Shown here piece by piece: positions 53,759 through 62,874 of a DNA stretch of 64,000 bases. Within the stretch, counting starts at the first letter, position 1; every line of letters begins with the position of its first letter. The position numbers were made by a program, and so were the translations under genes. The stretch comes from Streptomyces canus (lineage in GTDB: Bacteria > Actinomycetota > Actinomycetes > Streptomycetales > Streptomycetaceae). A model generated the notes under the pieces. That model searched no databases. It had not been told where the DNA came from and worked only from the letters and a program-made list of their open reading frames with translations. The DNA is taken from contig NZ_JAUSYQ010000002.1 of assembly GCF_030816965.1 (NCBI RefSeq), positions 3,133,001 to 3,197,000 on the forward strand, read 5' to 3'.

Positions 53759-53930
53759 TCAATGGTCCGCACACACCTCATCGGGCGTCAGTGGTCGTGC
53801 TCCGAGCGCAGCTTCCTCCTGGGACGGGGTCCAGCCGCCCATGCCCATGCCACCGCCCGGCCCTCCGGCGTCGGAGCTCGCGCTCGCGCTGGGGGGCGCG
53901 GAGGAGTCGCCCTTCCAGAAGAGCGTGCGT
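53759..53930 (-). other. Decayed coding strip (C-terminal fragment)
   Basis: On the minus strand a frame with normal GC-rich third positions reads RTLFWKGDSSAPPSASAS, then a Gly/Met-rich turn and TPSQEEAALGARPLTPDEVC before a TGA at 53761-53759. An in-frame TGA lies just upstream and no start is available, while the coding-like signal continues in another frame towards 53980. This looks like the 3' remnant of an unidentified gene broken by deletion or frameshift next to the IS200 remnant. Confidence 0.4.
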
Positions 53931-53983
53931 CACCACCGTTCCCGTGTCCGACGAGGTGCGCGCCGGCACCCAGCACCTTGGTG

Positions 53984-54302
53984 ATGGGCGAGATACAGAA
54001 GATCAGAACTGGTCGGCACTGTGCCTTCGTGATGCATGTCCACTTGGTCTTTGTGACCAAGTTCCGGCACAAGGTGTTCACGGATTTGAGTTCAACGGCG
54101 AGGACAACGACGTCGGGGTCCTACTTCGCCGGGACGGTGGGTGGCGCCCCGCTCTCCGTGGTCAGGAAGTACATCGAGCAGCAGAACCGGCCGGTGTGAG
54201 CACTGCACGGCTCCGCCGGGCCAGACGCGGCGACGCTCCGCGTGGCAACGACATGATTCGCTTCACCCCCGGCGTGAACGCCGGGGCACTGCAAATGAAT
54301 CC
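53984..54302 (+). mobile_element. tnpA: IS200/IS605 transposase remnant with right-end hairpin
   Basis: The frame from ATG 53984 reads MGEIQKIRTGRHCAFVMHVH and LVFVTKFRHKVFTD, the N-terminus of an IS200-type TnpA, then jumps to GSYFAGTVGGAPLSVV and RKYIEQQNRPV, its C-terminus, ending at 54199. The middle, including the HUH motif and catalytic Tyr region, is missing; a short EFNGEDND trace in another frame marks the deletion. A hairpin typical of IS605-family right ends (CCCCGGCGT, 54267-54275, with ACGCCGGGG, 54278-54286) follows. The element cannot encode an active transposase. Confidence 0.8.
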
Positions 54303-54598
54303 CGGTAGCCGCGGTCCATGTCGAGGCAGTACCGCATCGCGGGGTCGTCGGTGGGGCCGCCGCGCACGAGGATGTGCGTCTCGTCGCCACCCGCGGCCAC
54401 CGGCACCACGGTGAAGGGATCGGGTCCCTCCTCGGCGGTGTCGAGGGTGAACAGCACGTCGACGAAGACGGGCACCCCGACCTCGCACAGCACCTCGGCG
54501 TCTGCCCCGGACAGTCCGCGCTCCTCGGCGACGGCACGATCCAGCGTGACCACGCGGTCCGCGCCGAACAGCTCCGTCATCTCGTCATGGGTGGCCAT
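54263..54598 (-). pseudogene. SUKH-4-like immunity gene truncated by the IS remnant
   Basis: A 111-codon frame. The first ~95 codons resemble SUKH-4 immunity proteins (MATHDEMTELFGADRVVTLD, EVLCEVGVPVFVDVLFTLD, GGDETHILVRGG), which neutralise polymorphic toxins. After CLDMDRGYRD the frame runs into the IS200/IS605 right end and its hairpin (SFAVPRRSRRG) and stops. Complete members have additional C-terminal sequence (about 160-180 residues), so this copy is broken. It lies 28 bp downstream of another SUKH-like gene. Confidence 0.65.
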
Positions 54599-54626
54599 GC
54601 GTCCTCTGCTTCCCTTTCATCCTGCC

Positions 54627-55181
54627 TCAGCCGCTGAGGCCGGCTCGTCGCAGCAGCTTCAACCAGTCGTCGTACTCGACCAGTTCGTCGTCGATCAGGG
54701 CGAGCCGCTGGTACTCGGCGGGGTCGACCAGCCGCTCCAGGAAGAACGCCTCCACGCTGGGCGCCAACTGGTCGAAGCGCTCCGCGTCGGGCCAGTCGGG
54801 GCCTTCTTCCAGGGCTCCGAGGACGTCGCCGCCCGCACGGTCGAGGTAGACCGGGGCTTCCTGGATCATCCCGACGCAGTAGAGCTTTTCGGGGGACAGC
54901 GGCAGCGGGGAATCGACCACCGGCTCGCAGTAGAACTGGTGCTCCTCGGCCTCCCACAGGCTGAAGAGCTGCACGGAAGGCCCGCAGCCCACGCCGTTCA
55001 GCACCCGGCAGAAGTCCAGGAACTTCCGCGGCACCCCGTCGGCCTCCGCAGCTGCCGCCGTCTCCTCGTCGATCGTCCCGCCGAGCGTGAACCCGAGCAG
55101 ATCCGAGCTCTCCGCCAGCGCCAACCGCAGGGCGTCCACCGTCACGATCAGACGGGACCGTGCATGCCTCGCGCTGGTCAT
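54627..55181 (-). CDS. SUKH-family (SMI1/KNR4-like) immunity protein
   Basis: A 184-residue acidic protein that looks complete. Features fitting the SUKH superfamily are FLDFCRVLNGVGCGPSVQLF, PEKLYCVGMIQEAPVYLDR (the core strand where a residue or protein 'seen' by the fold is held) and FERL-type helical end VEAFFLERLVDPAEYQRLAL. SUKH proteins protect cells from toxins of neighbouring cells. ATG 55181 overlaps the stop of the toxin fragment upstream (ATGA), the expected toxin-immunity order. The exact SUKH subgroup is uncertain. Confidence 0.65.
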   Translation of the reverse strand: MTSARHARSRLIVTVDALRLALAESSDLLGFTLGGTIDEETAAAAEADGVPRKFLDFCRVLNGVGCGPSVQLFSLWEAEEHQFYCEPVVDSPLPLSPEKLYCVGMIQEAPVYLDRAGGDVLGALEEGPDWPDAERFDQLAPSVEAFFLERLVDPAEYQRLALIDDELVEYDDWLKLLRRAGLSG

Positions 55182-55510
55182 CTGGCCACCACCCTTATGT
55201 CGATCTTGAGGGGATTGCCGTCCGGGAGATCCTTGATCTGTGGGCGCATCTGGTTCCAGCCGATGTCCTGGTTCGTGAACCGGTCGAGCATCCGCACGTT
55301 ACGCCACGCGTCCGGACCACCGGTCTGGAGCTCGTGGATGTGGTCGGGCGAGGGTTGTAGACAGTCCGGGCCAGAAACAGCATGAGCGGCGTGCGCAGGG
55401 TCAGGCCCACCGGCGAATCAGCACCCAGTTGTTGGGCAACCGGGTCCCAGCGGCTGAGCGCGGAGGCATCACCGCCGGCATCCCGCTCGAGACAGGAGGC
55501 GAGAGCAGCA
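55178..55510 (-). pseudogene. Polymorphic-toxin nuclease C-terminus, frameshifted
   Basis: On the minus strand one frame reads RWDPVAQQLGADSPVGLTL, LRTPLMLFLARTVYNP; the next reads DHIHELQTGGPDAWRNVRML, FTNQDIGWNQMRPQIKDLPD and ends KIDIRVVAR at 55178. The two join at about 55350 if one G is added in the run before GACCACATC, restoring YNPRPDHIHELQ. The DHIHELQ-x-GG signature with a following N-x-R-x-LD resembles HNH/LHH-type nuclease tips of polymorphic toxins. No start codon is found upstream, so this is a decayed fragment whose immunity gene survives immediately downstream. Confidence 0.6.
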
Positions 55511-55513
55511 GCG

Positions 55514-55675
55514 TCAAGCGAGGTGGCCGCGCAGCACCCCGCGCGCCATCTCCCGCAGCTTCGGATCGGGCCCGGTGCTCAGGGTGCGCAGCGCGCGGAG
55601 CAGGCTACGTGCGCAGTCCTCGTTCTTGCCGACATCCAGCAACTCCGCCTGGTCCACCTCACGTCCGTCCGGCAC
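55514..55675 (-). CDS. Small helical protein upstream of the toxin fragment
   Basis: A 53-residue frame from GTG 55675 behind GGGGAGG, reading VPDGREVDQAELLDVGKNED and ending LREMARGVLRGHLA. Codon third positions are GC-rich, supporting a real gene; a longer reading from 55747 lacks a ribosome-binding site. No family recognised. It may be a partner of the toxin region, or itself a fragment. Confidence 0.45.
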   Translation of the reverse strand: MPDGREVDQAELLDVGKNEDCARSLLRALRTLSTGPDPKLREMARGVLRGHLA

Positions 55676-55751
55676 GCGAACCTCCCCCTTCCGTACGCCA
55701 GTCGCCCCAGTATCCAAAGCCTCCTGGGTCACGGGAGTCGGACGCACGTCC

Positions 55752-56096
55752 TCAGGAAGCGAGCGCGTCCCGCATCGCCTTCGCGGTGACCGCAGGGTCG
55801 TAACCGTCGGGAACGCCCTCGACGAGGATGATGTCGCCCTCGATGTGCCGCGAACGCAGCGGCGCGATCTCCTGGTACGCGGCGGAGTCCCACCAGGCCC
55901 GCGCCTCGGCGATCCCCGGGAAGCCGATCACCACGACGTGTCCCGGCCAGCCGCCCTCCTTCACCTCGTGCCCCGCGCCGTGCACGAGGAAGTGTCCGCC
56001 GTACGGCTCGAAGGTGGCGGGGATGCGCTCGATGTACTCGGCGATCTCCGGATGCGGCGCGGCTTCCCGCAGGTGGGCTATGGCGTAGGCGGTCAT
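55752..56096 (-). CDS. DUF1330 family protein
   Basis: A 114-residue dimeric alpha/beta-barrel-type protein. MTAYAIAHLREAAPHPEIAE, EPYGGHFLVHGAGHEV, HVVVIGFPGIAEARAWWDSA and YQEIAPLRSRHIEGDIILVEG are the typical DUF1330 blocks; a biochemical role is not established. ATG 56096 has CGGAGGA 5 nt upstream. It is transcribed on its own between the toxin remnant and the MmyB-type regulator. Confidence 0.88.
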   Translation of the reverse strand: MTAYAIAHLREAAPHPEIAEYIERIPATFEPYGGHFLVHGAGHEVKEGGWPGHVVVIGFPGIAEARAWWDSAAYQEIAPLRSRHIEGDIILVEGVPDGYDPAVTAKAMRDALAS

Positions 56097-56248
56097 GGTG
56101 TCCTCCGGGTCGGTAGGGCTCCGTACGCCGGCGAGCCTGGCACGCGGGGCGAACCCAGGTCGATTACCCGGGAGGTAAGCCGTCGGGGAAGCCACGTCGA
56201 CTCATCCGGGCACCTCCGGGTCCGATGCGGTGCGGACGGCGAGTTCGT

Positions 56249-57208
56249 TCAGTCGGGTGTCTCGGCCGGACCGGCCGGCTCGGAGTCGTCGTCCAGGGCG
56301 GACCGCTCGATGCCGTCGTTGGTCGCGGCCCAGCTGGCCAGCAGGTTCAGGGCGTCCTGCGAGGGGGACGCGGGCTCGGCGGTGTAGGTGAGGAGGAACT
56401 GGCTGGGGCCGTCGCCGAGCGGGAAGGTCTCGAAGGGCAGGTCGAGGTCGCCGACGACCGGGTGGTGCAGGAGTTTCACGCCGGTGGTGTGCATCCGGAC
56501 GTTGTGGGCCGCCCAGCGGCGCCGGAACTCCTCGCTGCGGGTGGACAGCTCCCCGATCAGGTCCGTGAGCCGCCGGTCGTAGAGGTCGCGGCCGGCCTCG
56601 GCGCGCAGCATGGCGACGGTGTCGTTGGCGACTTCGTCCCAGTGGCGGAAGAACTCGGTCGCGTGCGGGCTGAGGAAGACGAACCGGGCGTTGTTCGGCG
56701 GCCGTACCGGGTCGGCGTAGACGGGGGAGAACAGGGCGCGCCCGAGGTGGTTGGCGGCCAGGATGTCCCCGCGTCCGCTGAGGACGAACGCGGGTGTGCC
56801 GGCCATCGAGTCGAGGACGCGCCGCACCGTCGGCCGGACACGCTGCTGAGCGGGTCGGCGGCGTGGCGGACGGGTCGTGCCCGCGCCGCGCAGAAGGTCG
56901 ACCAGGTGGATGCGTTCGGCCTCGTCGAGCTGGAGTGCTTGCGCGATGCCCTCGATGACGCTCTCGGAGACGCCGGTGGCGTTGCCGCGCTCCAGCCGGG
57001 TGTAGTACTCGCTGGAAATGCCCGCGAGCAGGGCGACCTCCTCGCGGCGCAGCCCGGTGACCCGTCGGCGCTCTCCGCCGTACACGGGCAGTCCGGCCTG
57101 CTCGGGGGTGACCCTGGCCCGTCGCGTACCGAGGAATTCCCGGATCTCCGCGCGGAAATCATCACGGATGTCGCGGTTGCCGCCTTGTGGGTCGTTTCTG
57201 CCTGCCAT
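56249..57208 (-). CDS. XRE-family regulator with MmyB-like ligand domain
   Basis: A 319-residue regulator. The N-terminal HTH (about 45-105) reads RRVTGLRREEVALLAGISSE YYTRLERGNA, and the rest (LDSMAGTPAFVLSGRGDILA, FVFLSPHATEFFRHWDEVAN, LLHHPVVGDLDLPFETFPLG) matches the PAS-like MmyB domain that is thought to bind a lipid or other small molecule. It is divergent from an SDR-deazaflavin-AKR operon (156 bp apart), a very common pairing in which it controls the reductases. The ATG near 57208 is chosen over GTG 57322 because it begins the conserved region's usual length. Confidence 0.88.
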   Translation of the reverse strand: MAGRNDPQGGNRDIRDDFRAEIREFLGTRRARVTPEQAGLPVYGGERRRVTGLRREEVALLAGISSEYYTRLERGNATGVSESVIEGIAQALQLDEAERIHLVDLLRGAGTTRPPRRRPAQQRVRPTVRRVLDSMAGTPAFVLSGRGDILAANHLGRALFSPVYADPVRPPNNARFVFLSPHATEFFRHWDEVANDTVAMLRAEAGRDLYDRRLTDLIGELSTRSEEFRRRWAAHNVRMHTTGVKLLHHPVVGDLDLPFETFPLGDGPSQFLLTYTAEPASPSQDALNLLASWAATNDGIERSALDDDSEPAGPAETPD

Positions 57209-57363
57209 GCGCTTCACTCTACGAGCGCTTCCGCCGCGGAGGGGGTCCCTGTCAGTGACCCCCTCATCAGGGACTCCCACCCGCGTGTGACAGCGGGTTT
57301 TGTTGCACGTACACCCCCGCACACACCAGGTGCCGGATCACGGCGCCTGAAAGGAAACTCCGC

Positions 57364-58209
57364 ATGAGCAAGGTCATTCTCGTCACCGGTGCCGGACGCG
57401 GCCTGGGCACCGACATCGCCCGCGAGGCCCTCACCGCCGGTCACCAGGTCGTCGCCACCGGCCGCCGCCCCGAAGAGGTCGAGAAGACCCTGGGCGGACC
57501 GCAGGACAACCTGCTGGTCACCAAGCTCGACGTCACCAGCCTCGAAGACGCCGAGGCCGCCGCGCAGGCCGCCGTCGACCGCTTCGGCCGCATCGACGTA
57601 CTGATCAACAACGCCGGGAATCTCTTCACCGGCTACTTCGAGGAGATCTCGCCCGCGCAGATGCGCCGGCAGTTCGAGACGAACCTCTTCGGCCCGATGA
57701 ACGTCACCCGCGCCGTCCTGCCCGTCCTGCGCGAGCAGCGCGCCGGCCACATCATCACCATCACCTCGACCGCAGGCCTGGTCGGCATGGAATTCACCTC
57801 CGCCTACGCGGCATCCAAGTTCGCGGAAGAGGGCTGGATGGAGTCCCTGCGCTACGACGTCGAGCCGTACAACATCCACACCACAATCGTGGAGCCCGGC
57901 TACTTCCGCACCGAACTCCTCGTGGACGGCTCCACCACCTGGCCCGAGCTGTCCATCGAGGACTACGCCCCGCGCACCGCCCCGAGGATCGAGGGCATGA
58001 AGAGCATGAACGGCCGGCAGCCCGGCGACCCCGCCAAGCTCGCCCGCGCCCTGCTCACCATCGCCGGCCAGGACAAGCCCCTGGAGCGCTTCGTCGCCGG
58101 CGCGGACGCCATCGAGGCCGCCGAGGCCAAGGCCCGGGAGCTCCTCGCCCAGGCCGACGCCTCACGCGAGCTGGGGGACGACCTCGCCTACGACGACACC
58201 CACGCCTGA
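57364..58209 (+). CDS. Short-chain dehydrogenase/reductase
   Basis: A 281-residue classical [19 protein letters not shown] is the NADP-binding glycine motif at 8-14; [14 protein letters not shown] holds NNAG; the catalytic Ser/Tyr/Lys are in [20 protein letters not shown]. The long C-terminal part fits SDRs that act on larger substrates. It is the first gene of an operon with a deazaflavin enzyme (10 bp later) and an aldo/keto reductase, all divergent from the MmyB-type regulator. Confidence 0.92.
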   Translation: MSKVILVTGAGRGLGTDIAREALTAGHQVVATGRRPEEVEKTLGGPQDNLLVTKLDVTSLEDAEAAAQAAVDRFGRIDVLINNAGNLFTGYFEEISPAQMRRQFETNLFGPMNVTRAVLPVLREQRAGHIITITSTAGLVGMEFTSAYAASKFAEEGWMESLRYDVEPYNIHTTIVEPGYFRTELLVDGSTTWPELSIEDYAPRTAPRIEGMKSMNGRQPGDPAKLARALLTIAGQDKPLERFVAGADAIEAAEAKARELLAQADASRELGDDLAYDDTHA

Positions 58210-58219
58210 GAGGGGCAGC

Positions 58220-58702
58220 ATGCCACTGAAAGGTGAGTACGAGCCGAGCAAGGCGCAGTTCGTACGTGACCAGGTGGAGCTGTACGAAAGCTCCGGCGGC
58301 ACGGAAGGAACGACGCTGAGTGTCCTGGTCGCACGGGAAGAGGACGAGAGGCTACGGGACCTGCCCGTCGTCATCCTGACCACCCTGGGGGCCCGGAGCG
58401 GCAAGATCCGCAAGACCCCGGTCATGCGCGTGGAGCACGACGGCGTCTACGCCGTGGTCGCCTCCATGGCAGGAGCCCCCAAGCACCCGGTCTGGTACCA
58501 CAACGCGGTGGCCGACCCCCGGGTCGAGCTGCAGGACGGCCCGGTGCGCCAGGACATGCTGGCACGCGAGGTGACCGGGGACGAGAAGGCCGTGTGGTGG
58601 GCCCGAGCCGTCGAGGCCTTCCCGGACTACGCGGAGTACCAGGAGAAGACGGACCGCGAGATCCCGGTCCTCGTCCTGGAGCCGGCTGCCGAGGCGCACT
58701 GA
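58220..58702 (+). CDS. Deazaflavin (F420)-dependent nitroreductase-family protein
   Basis: A 160-residue split-barrel protein of the Ddn/FDOR-A family. [40 protein letters not shown] and [13 protein letters not shown] are the signature blocks that bind cofactor F420. Such enzymes reduce quinones, enones or nitro compounds. It lies between the SDR and the aldo/keto reductase, so the three may act together on one class of carbonyl or quinone substrates. Confidence 0.9.
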   Translation: MPLKGEYEPSKAQFVRDQVELYESSGGTEGTTLSVLVAREEDERLRDLPVVILTTLGARSGKIRKTPVMRVEHDGVYAVVASMAGAPKHPVWYHNAVADPRVELQDGPVRQDMLAREVTGDEKAVWWARAVEAFPDYAEYQEKTDREIPVLVLEPAAEAH

Positions 58703-58751
58703 CACGCACATCCGGCCCTCCCGGGCCGCCTGACAACTTACGGAGTACCTG

Positions 58752-59732
<981 letters not shown>

Positions 59733-59879
59733 CCGTTGACCGCCTACGCCGCCACGTTCGGCAGCCGCGCGCTCCTGGACTTGAGCCGCCCGGCGTGCCG
59801 GCGAGACGCGACCACGCGGCCGCCGCCCTCGCCTACAGCTCAAAGCGGACGGCCCCACAGCACAGCACCAAGCGGGCGT

Positions 59880-60353
59880 TCAGCCGTCCGATCCCACCCG
59901 TCCAACCAGGGCCGGCCACCCCGGCACATCCACCTCGGCCCGGACCGTCTTGCCCGGCGGCGGCTCCCGGTCCAGCACCTCCCAACGGTCGGCGAGGGCG
60001 TCGACCAGAAGGAGACCGCGGCCGCCGTCCTCCAGGGGACCTGATGGCCGTACGGCGGCAAAGGGCTCACCTCGGGTGTCGGCGACCTCCACGCGCACGC
60101 TGCCGGTGACGAGGGAGAGCCGTAGCTCGAAGTCCCGGCCCGGGACACGGCCATGGGTGACGGCGTTGGCGGCGAGTTCGGCGACGATCACCTCGATGTT
60201 CTCAGCGGTCGGGGTGTCATGCGGGATGCCCCAGTCGTGCAGCTGGTTCAACGCGAGGTGGCGGGCGAGGCGGGCTCCGCGCGGGGTCGCACTAAGGCGC
60301 TGGGTGAACACACGTACGGTGACCGTGGGTTGGGGGGCGAAAGGTGCTGTCAT
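59880..60353 (-). CDS. RsbW-like ATP-binding protein (HATPase_c_2)
   Basis: A 157-residue GHKL ATPase: NIEVIVAELAANAVTHGRVP is the N box, VEVADTRGEPFAAV the G1 box and DGGRGLLLVDALADRW the G2 box. Streptomycetes carry many such proteins, resembling anti-sigma kinases but mostly unassigned; typical neighbours are XRE/DUF397 pairs, as here. ATG 60353 lacks a Shine-Dalgarno and may be leaderless. It is divergent from the XRE gene with 130 bp between. Confidence 0.88.
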   Translation of the reverse strand: MTAPFAPQPTVTVRVFTQRLSATPRGARLARHLALNQLHDWGIPHDTPTAENIEVIVAELAANAVTHGRVPGRDFELRLSLVTGSVRVEVADTRGEPFAAVRPSGPLEDGGRGLLLVDALADRWEVLDREPPPGKTVRAEVDVPGWPALVGRVGSDG

Positions 60354-60483
60354 GGGCCCAATCTGACACCCCCGAGGCCGGCTTCTCCAGGTCGACACCA
60401 CGTACGCCACGGCAGAGTACGCGGTCACGGACTGGACAGTACGCGTGACGGAACGTGACCATGGGCGCGGGAGGTGACCGACT

Positions 60484-61308
60484 GTGGTCGATGGTGGCGG
60501 TGAGCCGGAGTCGTCGGACAGCATGCGGACGTTCGGGGCGGTGCTGCAAGCCCTGCGGGAGCACTCGGGGTTGAGCCGGGAGGAGTTCGGCGACCTGGTG
60601 GGGTTCTCCAAGCACACGGTGGCGAGTGTGGAGTTGGGGCGCCGGATGCCGGATCTGGTGCTGGTGGAGCGCGGGGAGGAGGCAACGGGGAACACCGGGG
60701 CGTTGCGGAAGTCGTTCCCGAAGCTGGCTCGACAGCCGGGGTTGGCGGCGTGGTTCCGGCAGTGGGCGGGGCTGGAGGCGAGCGCGATCACCCTGTACAC
60801 GTACGAATGCCGGTTGATTCCGGGGCTGTTGCAGACGGAGGCGTACGCGCGGCAGCTGTTCACGAACCAACTCCCCCCGCTGGACGACGAGCAGATCGAG
60901 GCGCAGTGGGTCGCGCGGGCGGAGCGTCAACGGCTGCTGCGGGAGAGGCCGAACACGGCCTTCGGCTTCATCCTGGAAGAGCACCTGTTCCGGCGGCACA
61001 CGGGCGGAGTCGAGGTCACGGCGGAACTCATCGACCACGTGCTGAAGGTGGCCGAGCTGCGGAACGTCGAGATCCAGATCATGCTGACCGAGCAGGAGAA
61101 CCACGCCGGGTTGGACGGCCCCATGCAGTTGTTGGAGACGGCGGAGACCCAGTGGTTCGCCTACTGCGAGGGGCAGCGAGCCGGACTGCTCATCTCCGAC
61201 CCGAAAGAGGTCAGCGTCCTCCAACGGCGATATGCCAGGATGCGCTCACAGGCTCTCACTCTCAAGGACTCGGTGAGCCTGTTGCAGCGGATGCGAGGGG
61301 ACGTATGA
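60484..61308 (+). CDS. XRE-family regulator with DUF5753 domain
   Basis: A 274-residue protein. An N-terminal XRE helix-turn-helix (FGAVLQALREHSGLSREEFG, VGFSKHTVASVELGRRMP) is followed by the DUF5753 domain (YECRLIPGLLQTEAYARQLF, RQRLLRERPNTAFGFILEEH, DGPMQLLETAETQWFAYCEG). Such regulators pair with small DUF397 proteins and affect development or antibiotic production in streptomycetes (BldB/WhiJ-like systems). Its stop overlaps the DUF397 gene start by 4 bp. GTG 60484 is assumed; ATG 60523 is an alternative. Confidence 0.9.
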   Translation: MVDGGGEPESSDSMRTFGAVLQALREHSGLSREEFGDLVGFSKHTVASVELGRRMPDLVLVERGEEATGNTGALRKSFPKLARQPGLAAWFRQWAGLEASAITLYTYECRLIPGLLQTEAYARQLFTNQLPPLDDEQIEAQWVARAERQRLLRERPNTAFGFILEEHLFRRHTGGVEVTAELIDHVLKVAELRNVEIQIMLTEQENHAGLDGPMQLLETAETQWFAYCEGQRAGLLISDPKEVSVLQRRYARMRSQALTLKDSVSLLQRMRGDV

Positions 61309-61511
61309 GCAGCACCGAACTGGACTGGTTCAAGTCGAGCTACAGCAGCGGTGGCGACGGAGACTGCGTAGAGATCGCCCTCACCCCCACCACCATCCAC
61401 ATCCGCGACTCCAAGAACCCACAAGGCCCCCACCTCACCACCGCCCCCGCCCCCTGGACCGACTTCCTCACCCACCTCGCGTCTGCCGAAGGGCGACGCG
61501 AAGTAGGATAG
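61305..61511 (+). CDS. DUF397 domain protein
   Basis: A 68-residue protein with the DUF397 pattern LDWFKSSYSSGGDGDCVEIA, HIRDSKNPQGPHLTTAPAPW and TDFLTHLASAE. Members work with an adjacent XRE/DUF5753 regulator, probably as a toxin-antitoxin-like or anti-regulator partner. It is coupled by ATGA overlap to that regulator and ends 5 bp before the VapB-like gene; its last codons overlap the dyad at 61504-61531. Confidence 0.88.
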   Translation: MSSTELDWFKSSYSSGGDGDCVEIALTPTTIHIRDSKNPQGPHLTTAPAPWTDFLTHLASAEGRREVG

Positions 61512-61531
61512 GTAGCATGAGCGATCCTACC
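61504..61531. promoter_or_regulatory. Dyad over the vapB start, candidate autorepression site
   Basis: GTAGGAT (61504-61510) and ATCCTAC (61525-61531) form a perfect 7+7 inverted repeat spanning the start codon of the antitoxin gene. Ribbon-helix-helix antitoxins usually bind such repeats, alone or with their toxin, to control their own operon. Confidence 0.55.
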
Positions 61532-61780
61532 GGCAAGTACTCGATCACCATGCCCCGCGACATCGCCGAGGCGGCCAAGGCCCGCAGCGGCCCCTCCGGG
61601 CTGTCCGCCTACGTCGCCGCGGCCGTCGCCCGCCAGATCGAACGGGACAACCTGAACGAACTCATCCAGGTCGCCGAGGCCGAGCACGGCCCGGTCACGG
61701 ACGAGGAGGTCCAGGCCCTGCGCGACCAGCTCCATCAGGCCCGACGACAGCAGGCACAGAGCGGGACGAGCGCCGCGTGA
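61517..61780 (+). CDS. vapB: VapB-like ribbon-helix-helix antitoxin
   Basis: An 87-residue protein. The N-terminal ~45 residues (KYSITMPRDIAEAAKARSGP, GLSAYVAAAVARQIERD) fit a ribbon-helix-helix DNA-binding fold, and the acidic helical C-terminus (EEVQALRDQLHQARRQQAQS) would bind the toxin. It overlaps the PIN-domain gene by 4 bp, the standard antitoxin-toxin order, and carries an inverted repeat across its start. Confidence 0.85.
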   Translation: MSDPTGKYSITMPRDIAEAAKARSGPSGLSAYVAAAVARQIERDNLNELIQVAEAEHGPVTDEEVQALRDQLHQARRQQAQSGTSAA

Positions 61781-62190
61781 CCCGATCCCCGGCCGTCCCC
61801 GGCGGCACCCTGGTCCTCGACAGCGAGGGCCTGGCCAAGGCCGTGCTGCGCGACCGTGCCGTCACCGGCTGGCTGGCCCTGGCCCGTGCCGACGACCTGC
61901 GCGTGATCACCTCAGCGGCCACCCTCGTGGAGGTGGCCCACCCACGGATCAACCGCCCGGCCCTCGAATGGACGCTGTCTCGCCTCGTCGTGGAACCGGT
62001 CACCGAACCGATCGCCCGCCATGCCGCCGCTCTCCTCGCCGATGCCGGACTGCACGGCCACAAGCACGCCATCGACGCCATGCTCGGCGCCACCGCGCTC
62101 GCCGCACCCGGACCGGCAACGATCCTCACCTCCGACCCCGAGGACCTCACCGCGCTGTGCGGCCCGCACGTCACCGTGATCAAGGTCTGA
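61777..62190 (+). CDS. vapC: PIN-domain ribonuclease toxin (VapC-like)
   Basis: A 137-residue PIN nuclease. The acidic residues that hold the catalytic magnesium are present: Asp15 (LVLDSEGLAK), Glu52 (ATLVEVAHP), Asp100 (HAIDAMLGA) and Asp120 (LTSDPEDL). VapC toxins cleave specific RNAs when the antitoxin is lost. It is translationally coupled to the vapB-like gene and looks intact. Confidence 0.87.
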   Translation: MTRSPAVPGGTLVLDSEGLAKAVLRDRAVTGWLALARADDLRVITSAATLVEVAHPRINRPALEWTLSRLVVEPVTEPIARHAAALLADAGLHGHKHAIDAMLGATALAAPGPATILTSDPEDLTALCGPHVTVIKV

Positions 62191-62252
62191 CCCTCCGCCC
62201 AGGCCGCCATGTTTGACTCGGAGACCGAGAGGCGCCGGCGCCCGGCGCGCCC

Positions 62253-62783
62253 TCAGCAGTCGAACACCGACCAGCAGATGTCGTTGCGCAACCGCTGGTC
62301 GTCAAGTACGAGCTCGCGAATCGCCCGCGGGAGCTGGTCGCGCTGCCACTGGCACTCAAGGCGCCCTGCGGCCTCGCTCTCGTCCTTTGGTGCGGCAGCG
62401 CGTGCGGCCTTGATCGCATAGGCGGCCGCACCGAGTTCGTGCGCGGCGACGTGTGCGACGACTGCGGCCTGGCCGGCGGCGTAGGCCGCGTGCCGTGCTG
62501 CGCCACGCAGGTCTCGGGCCGCGCCCATCGCATGGCCGCCCACCGCGCGGGCCTGCATCATCCTCACCTCGCCACGCACCCAGGCGCGGGCCTGCTCGAT
62601 CGCCTGGCGCGGCCGTGGGTCCTCGGGCCGAGCCGACTCGAAGAGGCCAAGGACGTGCTCCGCGCGCGGCATTCCTTCCTGCTGGTACGAAGCGAAGCCT
62701 GCAAACAGATTGCTGACCGCTCGAGGGCAGCCGCGCGAGGTCGTGTGGATCAGCGTGAGTGCGTCCTCAACTTCCCCCCCCAC
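62253..62783 (-). pseudogene. Imm-5-like immunity protein fused to an AAA-helper fragment
   Basis: A 176-codon frame. From about codon 38 on (RAEHVLGLFESARPEDPRPR, QAIEQARAWVRGEVRM, AAYAAGQAAVVAHVAAHELG) it matches the Ala-rich Imm-5 type of putative immunity protein and ends CWSVFDC. The first ~25 codons (EVEDALTLIHTTSRGCPRAV) instead resemble the C-terminal part of AAA ATPases used as transposition helpers. The usual Imm-5 N-terminus is missing, so a deletion between an IS and the immunity gene probably fused them. Whether it is translated from GTG 62783 or ATG 62672 is unclear. Confidence 0.55.
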
Positions 62784-62874
62784 CCCACCCTGACAGCCAT
62801 TTCATCGTTGCTCCATCGTCCTCTCCTACCTTCCCCCTCACAGCACACCGCCATGACGGGAAGGCAAGGGGTCC

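Noticed and set aside
54046..54120. A second immunity or toxin gene inside the IS200 remnant
   Set aside because: The translated pieces match only the transposase, including an out-of-frame EFNGEDND trace; no separate gene is supported.
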